Made by a program: the position numbers and the translations under genes
Source: Rhodospirillaceae bacterium
Lineage (GTDB): Bacteria > Pseudomonadota > Alphaproteobacteria > Rhodospirillales > Rhodospirillaceae
NCBI GenBank assembly: GCA_029243545.1
Contig: JAQWRV010000027.1
Span: 1 to 64,000 of the forward strand
Reading direction: 5' to 3'
Length of the DNA stretch: 64,000 nucleotides
Notes under the pieces: model-generated
Told to the model about the DNA's origin: nothing
Databases searched by the model: none
The model's input: the letters and a program-made list of their open reading frames with translations, nothing else
In this document: one piece after another, positions 1-8,649 of the stretch
Layout of the letters: the number at the start of each line of letters is the position of its first letter
How positions within the stretch are numbered: the stretch's first letter is position 1

Positions 1-137
1 ATCGGTTTGTTATCGGCTTTGGCTGCTTCGAAGGCGTCGTCACCCCAGGCCCACCAATGGACCGGATTGTCCTTATGTTGATGCAAGTACGGACTGGTTT
101 CATCAGCCAGGCGGTTCCGGCCGTTTAAATCGGACAT
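1..137 (-). CDS. DUF255 thioredoxin-like protein, N-terminal part only
   Basis: Only the first 45 codons lie in the window; the gene runs off the left edge. Read from the ATG at 137-135 it begins [18 protein letters not shown] and continues with [18 protein letters not shown]. This matches the highly conserved start of the DUF255 (YyaL / SPATA20-like) family, where SPYL, DNPV and W-x-W-G precede a thioredoxin fold and a large alpha/alpha barrel. The function of the family is poorly defined; a redox or sugar-epimerase-like role is usually suggested. It diverges from the DUF6489-mnmE genes, so the promoters of both must lie in 138-229. The family call is confident because of the dense motif, but the rest of the protein is not visible. 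Confidence 0.85.
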   Translation of the reverse strand, partial: MSDLNGRNRLADETSPYLHQHKDNPVHWWAWGDDAFEAAKADNKP

Positions 138-229
138 GGGAATGGCTTTCAGAAAGGCTTTTGTTCGGCGGGCGTGGTTCCTACTGTAGGCTCCCTCAGA
201 ACGAATTCAAAATGCGGGGAGCGCCAACT

Positions 230-511
230 ATGAAAGTAAACATCGCTATGGGTTGCGCGCCGGAAGAAGCGCGCACCCTTCTCGATCTGCCCGACGTATC
301 GCCCCTGCAGGACGAGATGATAAACAAGATGCGCGAGCAGATGGAGTCGGCCGCCATGAACCCGGAGGAGACGATGAAAACCATGTTTCCTGCCGGTACC
401 GAAGGTTTGGCGGAGATGCAGACGATGTTTTGGTCGGCCCTCTCTGGGGGGCAGTCAGCGGGCCGCCTGCTAAGAAATAGGAAACACCTGGCCTCACCAC
501 ATGTCCTCTGA
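230..511 (+). CDS. DUF6489 family protein, C-terminus probably frameshifted
   Basis: A small acidic protein starting MKVNIAMGCAPEEARTLL, with the DUF6489 pattern of a TPEEAR-like N-terminus, a D-V-x-P-L helix and a Met-rich, Phe-Trp-ending C-terminus. Proteins of this family commonly sit just upstream of mnmE in alphaproteobacteria; no biochemical function is known. I chose the ATG at 230 because a GGGGAG ribosome site lies upstream and the family starts here; an in-frame extension to 161 is not family-like. The frame as written runs 11 bases into mnmE and ends in an atypical basic tail. One extra G in the G6 run at 446-451 would instead give a short tail ending GPPAKK and a stop at 478-480, which is more natural. 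Confidence 0.75.
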   Translation: MKVNIAMGCAPEEARTLLDLPDVSPLQDEMINKMREQMESAAMNPEETMKTMFPAGTEGLAEMQTMFWSALSGGQSAGRLLRNRKHLASPHVL

Positions 512-1859
512 AGACACCATATTTGCTCCGGCCACAGCGCCCGGCCGTGCCGGCGTGGCGGTGATCCGCATATCCGGCCCTAAGACGGCCAAAGCCCTGG
601 ACCGCATGGCGGTGTCTCTGCCAGTGCCGCGCAAGCTGACCCGGGCGGCGCTGCGCGATCCCAGCTCTGACGAGGCGCTTGATGACGCCCTTGTGGCGTG
701 GTTCCCGGCGCCTCACAGCTTTACGGGCGAGGATGTGGCGGAGCTGTATATTCATGGTGGCCGCGCGGTGCTCGAAGGCGTGCTCTCGGCTCTCAACGAC
801 ATCGGCGGTTTGCGCCCGGCCGAACCCGGCGAGTTTACCCGCCGTGCGTTTGATGCCGGCAAGCTCGACCTCACCCAGGCGGAGGCGTTGGCCGATCTGG
901 TGGATGCGGAGACCCGTGCCCAGGCCCGCCAGGCCCTGAGGCAAATGGGTGGGGCGCTGAAGACCCAAACCGAAGAATGGCGTGGCCGGCTGATTAAAGC
1001 GCTGGCCCATTTAGAAGCGGTGATTGATTTTCCCGATGAAGACCTGCCAGAGGAAACGGCTAAAGCGTTGTGGCAATCGGTCGGTGATCTGGAAAAAGAT
1101 ATTGCCGCGCACTTAGCCGACGACGGCCGCGGCGAGCGGGTGCGCGCAGGCGTGCATGTGGCCATCGTCGGACCGCCCAATGCGGGGAAGTCGAGTTTGT
1201 TCAACCTGCTGGCCAAACGGGATGCGGCTATTGTTGCCGAGACTGCCGGCACCACCCGCGATGTCATCGAGGCGCATCTCGACCTTGGCGGCTATCCGGT
1301 TTTGATCGCCGACACGGCAGGTTTGCGTGAGACCAAAGAAGCCATTGAACAAGAAGGCGTGCGCCGGACAAAACAACGCGCCGAAGAGGCCGACCTGGTG
1401 ATCGTTTTGTTCGACGGCGCTGTGCATCCCGACCGTGATAGAGAAACAGAATCTTTGATCGGTGCAAATACAATCGCCGCCGTCAACAAAGCCGACCTAC
1501 TTGACCAAGCGCGGGAAAAAGAATTGGGTGTTGAAGACGCTCCTCAAAAACCAAGGTCGGCGACCCATTTTGTCTCTGTGAAAACAGGCTTTGGTATCGA
1601 GTTGTTTTTATCGGAATTGACTCAACGGGTGAAAGATCTTTGCGAGAGCGGCATGGAAGCGCCCCTCACCCGTCCGCGTCATCGTCACGCTTTGCAAGAA
1701 TGCACTGTCGCCCTTGCGCGCGCTCAAAACGCAAACCTGCCTGAACTAGCTGCGGAAGACTTGCGTTTGGCCGTGCGCGCCCTTGGTCGCATCACCGGTG
1801 CCGTCGATGTGGAAGAGCTCCTCGACGTGGTCTTCCGTGATTTCTGTATTGGAAAATAG
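501..1859 (+). CDS. mnmE: tRNA modification GTPase MnmE
   Basis: 452 residues, the usual MnmE length. The protein has the N-terminal formyl-tetrahydrofolate-binding region, a helical domain and an inserted G domain: P-loop GPPNAGKSS near residue 224, the DTAG switch, and the NKAD specificity motif. It ends with FCIGK, whose Cys is the invariant C-terminal cysteine of the family. With MnmG it installs the cmnm5 group on the wobble uridine of certain tRNAs, in the cytoplasm. It follows DUF6489 closely. mnmG lies 1.4 kb downstream, separated by an MFS transporter, so the two partners are linked but not adjacent. Nothing looks degenerate. Confidence 0.97.
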   Translation: MSSEDTIFAPATAPGRAGVAVIRISGPKTAKALDRMAVSLPVPRKLTRAALRDPSSDEALDDALVAWFPAPHSFTGEDVAELYIHGGRAVLEGVLSALNDIGGLRPAEPGEFTRRAFDAGKLDLTQAEALADLVDAETRAQARQALRQMGGALKTQTEEWRGRLIKALAHLEAVIDFPDEDLPEETAKALWQSVGDLEKDIAAHLADDGRGERVRAGVHVAIVGPPNAGKSSLFNLLAKRDAAIVAETAGTTRDVIEAHLDLGGYPVLIADTAGLRETKEAIEQEGVRRTKQRAEEADLVIVLFDGAVHPDRDRETESLIGANTIAAVNKADLLDQAREKELGVEDAPQKPRSATHFVSVKTGFGIELFLSELTQRVKDLCESGMEAPLTRPRHRHALQECTVALARAQNANLPELAAEDLRLAVRALGRITGAVDVEELLDVVFRDFCIGK

Positions 1860-1966
1860 AACAGGTCAGTATCACATTTATCCGATTCATGTCGCCGAGG
1901 TGTGTTAAGCAAGACACGTAAAACTGTACAGGGCACGGCAAAGGCTGTGCAGGACAAGCTTCTAAA

Positions 1967-3166
1967 ATGAACCGCGCAATTTTTATGTTGGCCTTGCCGG
2001 TGTTTCTGGCTGCGGGGACGTCCATGGTGGCGACGGACCTGTACCTGCCGGCCATCCCGTTTTTGCCTGAAGCTCTGAACGGCGATGAAGTGGGCGCGCA
2101 GTATACATTGGCGGCCTTCTTCGCGACCTTTGCCATTGGGCAACTGGTGTTCGGCACGTTGGCCGATCTCTATGACCGGCGTGTGATTCTAACATGGGCC
2201 CTTGCCGCGTTTGCGGCGTCATCCGTCGCCTGTGCTTTGGCTGAAACCATGAATGCGTTGATTGCGTTGCGGGTTGTTCAAGGGTTTGCCGCCAGTGCGG
2301 GCACAGCCCTTGCCCCGGCGATATTGCGTGAAGCGGGTGACGATAGCTTGGTGGTCCGCTTGACTTCAGTTGTTTCCTCCATGGAGGCGGTGTTCCCCGC
2401 TCTTGCGCCGGTCATTGGTGCGTGGCTTGTGCTTGGCTTTGGCTGGGAGTCGACGTTCTGGCTGATGGCTGTGATCGCGCTATTTACCATGGCCGCGTTT
2501 CAGAGATTTAAAATGTCATCGGTGCCACCGCACGACCCCAACCGACCGCCGGCACACATCCGCTACTGGCATTTGCTCGTGTCGCGACGTTTCATGGGGT
2601 ACCAAGTGAGCCACGCCATGGCCTTTGCCGGGCTCATTATTTACATCATGGCGTCTCCTTATTTGTTGGTGACGCATCTCGGTCATTCGATGACGGCGTT
2701 TGTCGTCATGCAAATCACCCTAATTGTTTTCTTTGTTGCGTTTGCAAACTTTGCGGGCGTATTGACGGATCGTTACGGCATTGATCACTTCATCGTTATC
2801 GGCGCTGTTTTTCAAATGGTCAGTGCCGTTGCGTTCATAAGTGTTGTTGTTGTGTGGCCCGAATACTTGGGCGCTACCAGCTTTACTCTAACGATGATTC
2901 CCATGGCCATTGGTTTGGGTTTGCGTGGCGGCCCCGGTTTTGCAAAAGCCATGGCCTTTGCTGGAACGCATACGGGATCTGCCGGTGGCCTGATGATGTT
3001 CACGGCCATGGGCATGTCAGCGGCGGGCACGCAAATTGTTGCGCCCTCCTTAAGTGAAGGACCCTTGATGGTCGCGCTCGCGGTCATGATTTGCTGCGCA
3101 CTGTCGCTGCTGCTGCTGCCCATGGCCATGAAGCCGGAACCGGAAGACCCTGCCGCCGAAGACTGA
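1967..3166 (+). CDS. MFS transporter, Bcr/CflA drug-resistance type
   Basis: 399 residues with about 12 hydrophobic segments. After the first helix comes the Bcr/CflA pattern DLYLPAIPFLPEAL, and between helices 2 and 3 the MFS motif A variant GTLADLYDRRVI. Family members export drugs or small metabolites by proton antiport across the inner membrane; the substrate cannot be read from sequence. The start ATG at 1967 gives a short N-terminus directly into helix 1. The gene is inserted between mnmE and mnmG on the same strand. The last codons are followed by a partial direct repeat of about 15 bases (CTGCCGCCGAAGACT near 3151, then TTGCCGCCGAAGACT near 3172), a small local duplication spanning the stop. 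Confidence 0.85.
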   Translation: MNRAIFMLALPVFLAAGTSMVATDLYLPAIPFLPEALNGDEVGAQYTLAAFFATFAIGQLVFGTLADLYDRRVILTWALAAFAASSVACALAETMNALIALRVVQGFAASAGTALAPAILREAGDDSLVVRLTSVVSSMEAVFPALAPVIGAWLVLGFGWESTFWLMAVIALFTMAAFQRFKMSSVPPHDPNRPPAHIRYWHLLVSRRFMGYQVSHAMAFAGLIIYIMASPYLLVTHLGHSMTAFVVMQITLIVFFVAFANFAGVLTDRYGIDHFIVIGAVFQMVSAVAFISVVVVWPEYLGATSFTLTMIPMAIGLGLRGGPGFAKAMAFAGTHTGSAGGLMMFTAMGMSAAGTQIVAPSLSEGPLMVALAVMICCALSLLLLPMAMKPEPEDPAAED

Positions 3167-3198
3167 AAGCCTTGCCGCCGAAGACTAAGGCACTATAG

Positions 3199-3227
3199 AA
3201 AGACGCTTCTTCCAAAGGAGCGTCTTT
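3199..3227 (+). terminator. 9-bp hairpin between the MFS gene and mnmG, with the mnmG ribosome site in its loop
   Basis: AAAGACGCT at 3199-3207 pairs perfectly with AGCGTCTTT at 3219-3227 around an 11-base loop. The right arm ends in TTTGTTTC, a weak T-tract, so it could end transcription of the MFS gene. The AAAGGAG ribosome site of mnmG (3214-3220) sits in the loop and first arm bases, only about 12 bases before the mnmG ATG. The structure may therefore also affect mnmG translation. Which role applies cannot be decided from sequence. Confidence 0.55.
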
Positions 3228-3232
3228 GTTTC

Positions 3233-5119
3233 ATGCCATCTGATTTTCTTCAGAGTTACGACGTCATTGTTGTCGGCGGTGGCCATGCCGGCACCGAAGC
3301 GGCTGCGGCTGCCGCGCGGTTTGGCGCGCAAACACTGCTGCTGACCCATAAGCGCGAGACCATTGGCGAGATGTCATGCAATCCCGCTATTGGCGGATTG
3401 GCCAAAGGGCACTTGGTGCGCGAAATCGATGCCCTCGATGGCGTTATGGGCAAGGCCATTGACGCTGGCGGCATTCAGTTTCGCATGCTTAACCAGTCAA
3501 AGGGCCCGGCGGTGCGCGGTCCACGCGCCCAGGCCGACCGCAAACTCTATAAGCAAGCGGTTCAGGCCCTGCTGGCCTGCCAGCCTAACCTGACCATCCA
3601 TGCCGCTGCTGCGGAAGACTTAGAGATCGACCACAAGACCCAGCGGGTCACGGCGGTTATTACCGGTGACGGTGAACGGGTCGCCTGCGGGGCCGTTGTG
3701 CTGACCACTGGCACCTTCCTTAGCGGTATCATTCATAGGGGCGAAGAACGCATTCCAGCCGGCCGGATTGGTGAAAATGCCGCCCAAGGGCTATCTAACA
3801 CATTGAAAACAATGGCATTTTCATTGGGGCGTCTAAAAACAGGAACACCGCCGCGGCTCGACGGGCGGACCATTAACTACGGCATTTTGGTCGAGCAGCT
3901 GGGCGATGTGCCGCCGCTGCCGTTCTCCTTTATGACGGAGGCTATCACCACGCCGCAGATCAATTGCCACATCACCCAGACAACGCCAGAGACCCACGCC
4001 GTTATTTTGGCTAATAAAGACCGCGCACCCATTTACAACGGCCAGATCGAAAGTGCGGGCCCGCGCTATTGCCCATCCATTGAAGACAAGGTGGTGCGTT
4101 TTGCCGAACGGGACAATCACCAGATTTTCCTGGAACCTGAAGGCCTGGACGACCACACGGTTTATCCCAATGGGATATCCACCAGCCTGCCCGATGATGT
4201 GCAGGTGGCAATGCTCAAGACCATCCCTGGCCTTGAAAATGTGGAGATGATCCAGGCTGGCTACGCCATTGAGTATGACTATGTGGACCCGCGTGAGCTG
4301 CGGCCGACTCTGGAAACCCATAAGGTCGGCGGCCTCTATTTTGCCGGGCAGATCAACGGCACCACCGGGTACGAAGAAGCCGGGGCCCAAGGGCTTTTGG
4401 CTGGGCTAAATGCTGCCCGAACCGTGGGTGGCTCGGACCCCGTGACGGTAGACAGGGCGGAAGGATATTTGGGGGTTATGGTCGATGACTTGACCACCCG
4501 CGGTACCACCGAGCCCTACCGCATGTTTACCTCCCGTGCGGAGTACCGCCTCAAGCTGAGGGCGGACAACGCAGACTTGCGGCTGACCGACAAAGGCATC
4601 GCGACGGGCTGTGTTGGCTCTGAACGGGCCACAGCTTTCACCGCCAAGAAGGACGCCCTAGCTCAGGCGCGGGCGCATCTGGATAGCTTAGTGGCCACGC
4701 CTACGGCTCTCGCTGCCAGAGGTTACAAGATTAATCAGGATGGTGTGCGCCGCAGCGGTTTCGACCTCCTCTCCTACCAGGAGATTGGCTGGTGGCAGCT
4801 CCAGGATCTCTGGCCAGAGCTGGAAGGCGTGCGCTCTGACGTACGCGAACAGCTGGAAATCGAGGGCCGTTATGCTGGCTATATGGCGCGCCAAGAGGCT
4901 GACATCCGGGCCTTTCGAAAGGATGAGGCGCTGCCGCTGCCGGAGTCGTTGGATTATGCTGAGATTGGCGGGCTGTCTAATGAAGCGCGCCAAAAACTGG
5001 CCACGTCCAGGCCTCAAACCCTGGGTGCGGCGGCTCGAATCCCTGGGGTGACCCCAGCTGCTGTGACCGCCCTTCTCCGTCACGTTCAGAGACCCCCTTC
5101 ATTGGCCAAAAGCGCCTGA
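3233..5119 (+). CDS. mnmG: tRNA uridine-5-carboxymethylaminomethyl modification enzyme MnmG (GidA)
   Basis: 628 residues, full family length. The N-terminus [20 protein letters not shown] is the FAD-binding Rossmann motif. Further on are the GidA signatures [15 protein letters not shown] and PNGISTSLP, and [17 protein letters not shown], which contacts FAD and MnmE. It works with MnmE on wobble uridines of tRNAs reading split codon boxes. The start follows an AAAGGAG ribosome site with about 12 bases spacing. The stop codon abuts the first parS palindrome, as in many alphaproteobacterial mnmG-rsmG-parA regions. No anomalies seen. Confidence 0.97.
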   Translation: MPSDFLQSYDVIVVGGGHAGTEAAAAAARFGAQTLLLTHKRETIGEMSCNPAIGGLAKGHLVREIDALDGVMGKAIDAGGIQFRMLNQSKGPAVRGPRAQADRKLYKQAVQALLACQPNLTIHAAAAEDLEIDHKTQRVTAVITGDGERVACGAVVLTTGTFLSGIIHRGEERIPAGRIGENAAQGLSNTLKTMAFSLGRLKTGTPPRLDGRTINYGILVEQLGDVPPLPFSFMTEAITTPQINCHITQTTPETHAVILANKDRAPIYNGQIESAGPRYCPSIEDKVVRFAERDNHQIFLEPEGLDDHTVYPNGISTSLPDDVQVAMLKTIPGLENVEMIQAGYAIEYDYVDPRELRPTLETHKVGGLYFAGQINGTTGYEEAGAQGLLAGLNAARTVGGSDPVTVDRAEGYLGVMVDDLTTRGTTEPYRMFTSRAEYRLKLRADNADLRLTDKGIATGCVGSERATAFTAKKDALAQARAHLDSLVATPTALAARGYKINQDGVRRSGFDLLSYQEIGWWQLQDLWPELEGVRSDVREQLEIEGRYAGYMARQEADIRAFRKDEALPLPESLDYAEIGGLSNEARQKLATSRPQTLGAAARIPGVTPAAVTALLRHVQRPPSLAKSA

Positions 5120-5135
5120 TGTTTCACGTGAAACA
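5120..5135. promoter_or_regulatory. parS centromere site 1 (perfect 16-mer)
   Basis: TGTTTCACGTGAAACA, identical to the bacterial parS consensus bound by ParB. It lies exactly between the mnmG stop and the ATG of the LysE-family gene, so it occupies that gene's ribosome-binding region. parA and parB are 1.3-2.2 kb downstream. Confidence 0.95.
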
Positions 5136-5768
5136 ATGGACCCAGTTCTAGCCACCCCTATTGCAGCATACGGCGCGTTTATTCTAGGCCTGATAAGTCC
5201 TGGCCCAGACTTTGTCTTGGTGACGGCGCTGGCGCTGGGCAAGGGGCGCCGGCCCGCTTTGTATGCTGCGGCCGGGATTGCCACGGGCGTGGCCCTCTGG
5301 GTTATGGCCGCTGCGGCTGGGTTGGGCACGCTGATCGAAACAGCCCCAGAAATCTGGGAAGGGGTGCGGCTGGCTGGAGGGGGCCTCCTTATATATATGG
5401 GGGCCCGCACCCTGTCGGCTGCGATCCGCAATGCTGTTTCTGGGTCACTGGACGGATCTGAAGACAAAGATGTTTCACCATTCGTACTGGGCCTGCTGAC
5501 TAACATGGCAAATCCCAAGGCTGCTGTTGTTTTGGTTGGCCTCACCGCCGTCTTGGCGGAGACCAACTCTGAGCCGGTTGCGCTAATGGGAATAGTTCTG
5601 GGCATGCCGGTTCTGACGCTGATGTGGTTCTCGCTGGTAGCGACGGCCCTTGCCCTTCCTACCATTCGTGACCGTTTGCTGAGTTGTCGCCGCGCTTTGA
5701 ATTTGGCCATGGGTGCGGCTCTGGCGGCTATTGGTGTGCTTCTCATCCAGTCCGCCGCCGCTGGTTAG
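5136..5768 (+). CDS. LysE/RhtB family amino-acid exporter
   Basis: 210 residues, typical for the family, with about six hydrophobic segments. The N-terminal half carries FILGLISPGPDFVLV, the S-P-G-P signature of LysE/RhtB exporters, and the middle carries GLLTNMANPKAAV, the N-x-x-N-P-K motif. Such proteins export amino acids or homoserine lactones across the inner membrane; the substrate is not predictable. The ATG at 5136 is immediately after parS site 1, leaving no classical ribosome site except the GTGAAAC within the palindrome. It lies between mnmG and rsmG, where an unrelated gene is uncommon, so it is probably a lineage-specific insertion. Confidence 0.85.
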   Translation: MDPVLATPIAAYGAFILGLISPGPDFVLVTALALGKGRRPALYAAAGIATGVALWVMAAAAGLGTLIETAPEIWEGVRLAGGGLLIYMGARTLSAAIRNAVSGSLDGSEDKDVSPFVLGLLTNMANPKAAVVLVGLTAVLAETNSEPVALMGIVLGMPVLTLMWFSLVATALALPTIRDRLLSCRRALNLAMGAALAAIGVLLIQSAAAG

Positions 5769-5771
5769 GAA

Positions 5772-5787
5772 CGTTTCACGTGAAACA
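5772..5787. promoter_or_regulatory. parS centromere site 2 (15 of 16 consensus bases)
   Basis: CGTTTCACGTGAAACA differs from the consensus only at the first base. It overlaps the probable GTG start of rsmG at 5780-5782, so the palindrome encodes the first residues of RsmG. Confidence 0.9.
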
Positions 5788-6454
5788 GTCTGATCAAAAG
5801 CCGGCCCCCTTCACCCCAGAAGATTTTCAGAAAGCAACGGGTGTTTCACGTGAAACATTGGGCCGCTGCCAGGACTACGTAGACCTCCTCCTTCGTTGGA
5901 ACACGCGGATGAACCTCATCGCCAAGTCCACGGTGGAGAATGTCTGGCACCGTCACATGCTGGATTCCGCCCAGCTCTGGGACACTCTGCCCGCCCATAC
6001 AAAAACCCTCGTTGACCTTGGGTCAGGCGCGGGATTCCCGGGGCTGGTTTTGGCTATTATGGGCGTCCCAGAGGTGCATCTAATCGACTCGACGAGCAAA
6101 AAAACCACTTTTCTGCGTGCCGCGGCCGATGCGGCGGGTGTTTCGGTAACAATCCACAACGATCGGATTGAAGCGCTGGAACCGTTCGAAGCGGACGTTG
6201 TAACTGCGCGAGCCCTTGGTACGCTTGAAAAACTGATCGGTTATGGTCAGCGGTTTGCCGGCCCGGACACCCAGCATATTTATCTAAAAGGACTACATGT
6301 TGAGGGTGAATTGACGAAAGCACACAAAATATGGAAAATGAAGGTGGATCGGCAGCCGAGCGCCACCGATCCACGAGGTAGTGTGTTGTGCGTGAGTGAG
6401 GTGTCCCGTGTCCAGTCCGACCCAACCCAGTCCCCCTCAAGCCAACCGGCCTGA
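5780..6454 (+). CDS. rsmG: 16S rRNA (guanine-527-N7)-methyltransferase RsmG
   Basis: About 224 residues from a GTG at 5780; family members are about 200-220. The SAM-binding motif VDLGSGAGFPGLVLA follows a conserved N-terminal helix, and DSTSKKTTFLR and VVTARAL are further family motifs. It methylates G527 of 16S rRNA in the 530 loop. The frame is open upstream to 5684 but that part is not family-like. The GTG start has TAGGAA upstream and gives the expected short N-terminus. Residues TGVSRET are encoded by parS site 3, a coding compromise common in this gene. The 3' end overlaps the start of parA. Confidence 0.93.
   Translation: MKQSDQKPAPFTPEDFQKATGVSRETLGRCQDYVDLLLRWNTRMNLIAKSTVENVWHRHMLDSAQLWDTLPAHTKTLVDLGSGAGFPGLVLAIMGVPEVHLIDSTSKKTTFLRAAADAAGVSVTIHNDRIEALEPFEADVVTARALGTLEKLIGYGQRFAGPDTQHIYLKGLHVEGELTKAHKIWKMKVDRQPSATDPRGSVLCVSEVSRVQSDPTQSPSSQPA
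5842..5857. promoter_or_regulatory. parS centromere site 3 (perfect), inside rsmG
   Basis: TGTTTCACGTGAAACA lies in the coding sequence of rsmG, where it specifies V-S-R-E-T. With sites at 5120 and 5772 it makes a cluster of three parS within about 740 bases, close to parA-parB, as expected near an origin-proximal partition locus. Confidence 0.95.
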
Positions 6455-7241
6455 TGCGGGCGCCTCGCCACGCGTCCTCGCCATATCCAATCAGAAGGGC
6501 GGCGTGGGCAAGACCACCACCGCAGTCAATTTGGCAACGGCGCTCGCCGCGGTAGAGAAGTCTGTCCTCATTGTAGACCTGGACCCGCAAGGGAACGCCT
6601 CCACCAGTCTTGGCATCCCCGCCAAGGATCGCACGATCAATACCTATCATGTGCTCATGGGCGAAGCTTCCTTGGGCTCTGCAGCTGTAGCCACCTCGGT
6701 GCCTGGTTTGTCGGCTGTCCCGTCCGGTGTGGATCTGGCCGGAGCAGAGCTTGAGCTGGTTCAGGTGGGAGACCGGCAGGACCGCTTGAATGTAGCGCTA
6801 TCCGATGCGGCAGATATTTATGATTACGTGCTGATTGATTGCCCACCGTCTCTCGGTCTTCTGACGCTCAACGCCTTGGTCGCGGCCGATGCTGTACTTG
6901 TGCCCTTGCAAGTGGAGTTCCTGGCGCTCGAGGGTGTCAGTCAACTGGTCCGAACCATCGAACGGGTGCGCCAGTCGTTCAATCCAGATTTGGAAATTCA
7001 AGGCATAGTCCTAACCATGGTGGACAAACGCAACAATCTCTCAGACATGGTCGAATCAGATGTGCGCGGCTATTTCGGCGACAAGGTTTACACCACCGTC
7101 ATTCCTCGAAATGTGCGGGTGTCCGAGGCACCGTCCCATGGAAAGCCCGTCCTGCTTTACGATTTTCACTCCAAAGGCGCGCAAGCTTATCTTAGTCTAG
7201 CCGGTGAAGTCTTGAAACGCGAACTCGCCACCGCTGTCTAG
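6408..7241 (+). CDS. parA: chromosome partitioning ATPase ParA (Soj)
   Basis: About 277 residues. The deviant Walker A motif KGGVGKTT is at residues 30-37, followed by VDLDPQGNAS (A') and VLIDCPPSLGLLTLNAL (Walker B region). It is a cytoplasmic ATPase that binds the nucleoid and drives segregation of ParB-parS complexes. I favour the GTG at 6408, preceded by GTGAGG at 6 bases; a GTG at 6396 in the same frame is possible. The start lies within the rsmG 3' end, implying translational coupling. parB follows after 53 bases. No ATG start is available near the conserved N-terminus. Confidence 0.95.
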   Translation: MSSPTQPSPPQANRPDAGASPRVLAISNQKGGVGKTTTAVNLATALAAVEKSVLIVDLDPQGNASTSLGIPAKDRTINTYHVLMGEASLGSAAVATSVPGLSAVPSGVDLAGAELELVQVGDRQDRLNVALSDAADIYDYVLIDCPPSLGLLTLNALVAADAVLVPLQVEFLALEGVSQLVRTIERVRQSFNPDLEIQGIVLTMVDKRNNLSDMVESDVRGYFGDKVYTTVIPRNVRVSEAPSHGKPVLLYDFHSKGAQAYLSLAGEVLKRELATAV

Positions 7242-7294
7242 CTTCCTTGCGCCTAACACCACAAGCCCAACTCCATAAGGGTGACGACGCCAAA

Positions 7295-8596
7295 ATGACT
7301 ACTCCCAAATCTCGCCAAAGCTTAGGCCGTGGTCTCGATGCATTGTTCGGAGACGCGGACAAAGAAGAGCTCGTAGCGGACACCCTGCCCTCAGACCCCC
7401 CAATTCCGTCGCCCAGCAAAGATCTTGTCTATTTACCCATTGGCCAGCTATTTCCGTCTCCGCTGCAGCCGCGCCGGGTGTTCGACCAAAACCAAATCGA
7501 TGAACTGGCAGCCTCTATTAAAGACAAGGGCGTGCTCCAGCCGCTGCTGGTGCGTATGGTCGGCACCGGCTATGAAATCATCGCCGGGGAACGGCGCTGG
7601 CGCGCGTCCCAATTGGCGCAGGCCCACCAAGTACCTGTTATTATTAGAGATTTAGACGATACCGAAGTGCTGGAAGTGGCCCTGGTGGAGAACCTCCAGA
7701 GGGCTGATCTGACATCTTTGGAAGAGGCAGAGGGCTACCAACGCCTGCTCGAGGAATTCGGCCACACCCAGGAAATGCTAGCCGCGCTCATCGGCAAAAG
7801 CCGCGCCCATATCGCCAACATGATCCGCTTGCTTGCTTTGCCGGACACGGTAAAGGCCCTGTTAGACGATGGCAGCCTATCGGTCGGTCATGCTCGGGCT
7901 TTGCTCGGAATCAAAGACGCGGCCTCCTTGGCGCGTCAGATTGTTTCCCAAGGCCTGTCGGTGCGACAGGTTGAAGCGCTGGTGAGGGCCCACGGCAAAG
8001 CCAGCCGTCCCCGCAAAGCCCAGAGCGGCAAGGCAGCGGTGACAAAAGACGCGGATACCCGGGCCCTGGAAGCCCGGCTGGAATCGGCATTGGGCTTGAA
8101 AGCAAATATAGCGTTCGACGGCAAAGGCGGTGTGTTGAGCCTGGCCTACTCGGATCTGGAACAATTGGACGATCTTGTTGAGCGACTGACCATGAACAAA
8201 ACAAGTAAACCCAAGTTAGCGTCAAGCCGGGACGACAAAGACCCCAACGTGCTCGACATTGAAGAGGTCCTGGCGGCCAAGCGCGAGGGCCGCGCGCCCA
8301 TTCTGCGTGAAGACCATGGCGGCGATGAGCCATCACTGAAGTCTCTTCCCGACCCGGATGCCACTGATCCCAAAATCAATGATGTGGGCAGTGACGGTGC
8401 CTTGGACCGCGCGCCACATGCTGGCTCTGCGACAGCCAGCCCCGTGGATCACGGCTTAGCCGATGCCACGGAAGACACGGATGAAAAAACCGGACATTGG
8501 GGCGAAGGCCATTCCGAAGACCCAGCCAAAAAGGCGGCCCAGCCTGACCACAAAGCGGACGATGTGGGTGCCTCAGGTGCCCGCGATCTCGATTAG
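7295..8596 (+). CDS. parB: chromosome partitioning protein ParB with long acidic C-terminal extension
   Basis: 433 residues; chromosomal ParB proteins are usually about 280-300. The N-terminus SRQSLGRGLDALFGD is the ParA-contact motif. The CTP-binding box GERRWRA begins at residue 98, the parS-reading helix-turn-helix GKSRAHIANMIRLL follows, and a dimerisation region ends near residue 310 (LEQLDDLVERL). After this come about 120 extra residues rich in Asp, Glu, Pro, Ala and Gly, beginning RDDKDPNVLDIEEVL. That tail is probably disordered. The ATG at 7295 fits the family; an upstream in-frame TTG does not. The parS sites it should bind are at 5120, 5772 and 5842. Confidence 0.95.
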   Translation: MTTPKSRQSLGRGLDALFGDADKEELVADTLPSDPPIPSPSKDLVYLPIGQLFPSPLQPRRVFDQNQIDELAASIKDKGVLQPLLVRMVGTGYEIIAGERRWRASQLAQAHQVPVIIRDLDDTEVLEVALVENLQRADLTSLEEAEGYQRLLEEFGHTQEMLAALIGKSRAHIANMIRLLALPDTVKALLDDGSLSVGHARALLGIKDAASLARQIVSQGLSVRQVEALVRAHGKASRPRKAQSGKAAVTKDADTRALEARLESALGLKANIAFDGKGGVLSLAYSDLEQLDDLVERLTMNKTSKPKLASSRDDKDPNVLDIEEVLAAKREGRAPILREDHGGDEPSLKSLPDPDATDPKINDVGSDGALDRAPHAGSATASPVDHGLADATEDTDEKTGHWGEGHSEDPAKKAAQPDHKADDVGASGARDLD

Positions 8597-8614
8597 TGAG
8601 ATACTAACTCACTA
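8594..8614 (+). terminator. 7-bp hairpin at the end of parB
   Basis: TAGTGAG pairs with CTCACTA around the loop ATACTAA; the left arm contains the end of the parB stop codon. It is followed by an AT-rich stretch to 8649 without a clean T-run, so it is at best a weak terminator. The same stretch has a TATAAT box at 8613-8618 that could start the next gene. Confidence 0.4.
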
Positions 8615-8649
8615 TAATAATTCAATTTAATACATTGATATACACATAA

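Noticed and set aside
246-1010. 254-codon frame antisense to mnmE
   Set aside because: Shadow of mnmE; composition rich in Arg, His and Gly.
3147-3187. Short direct repeat at the end of the MFS gene
   Set aside because: A single local duplication of about 15 bases without other structure; no sign of a mobile element or site.
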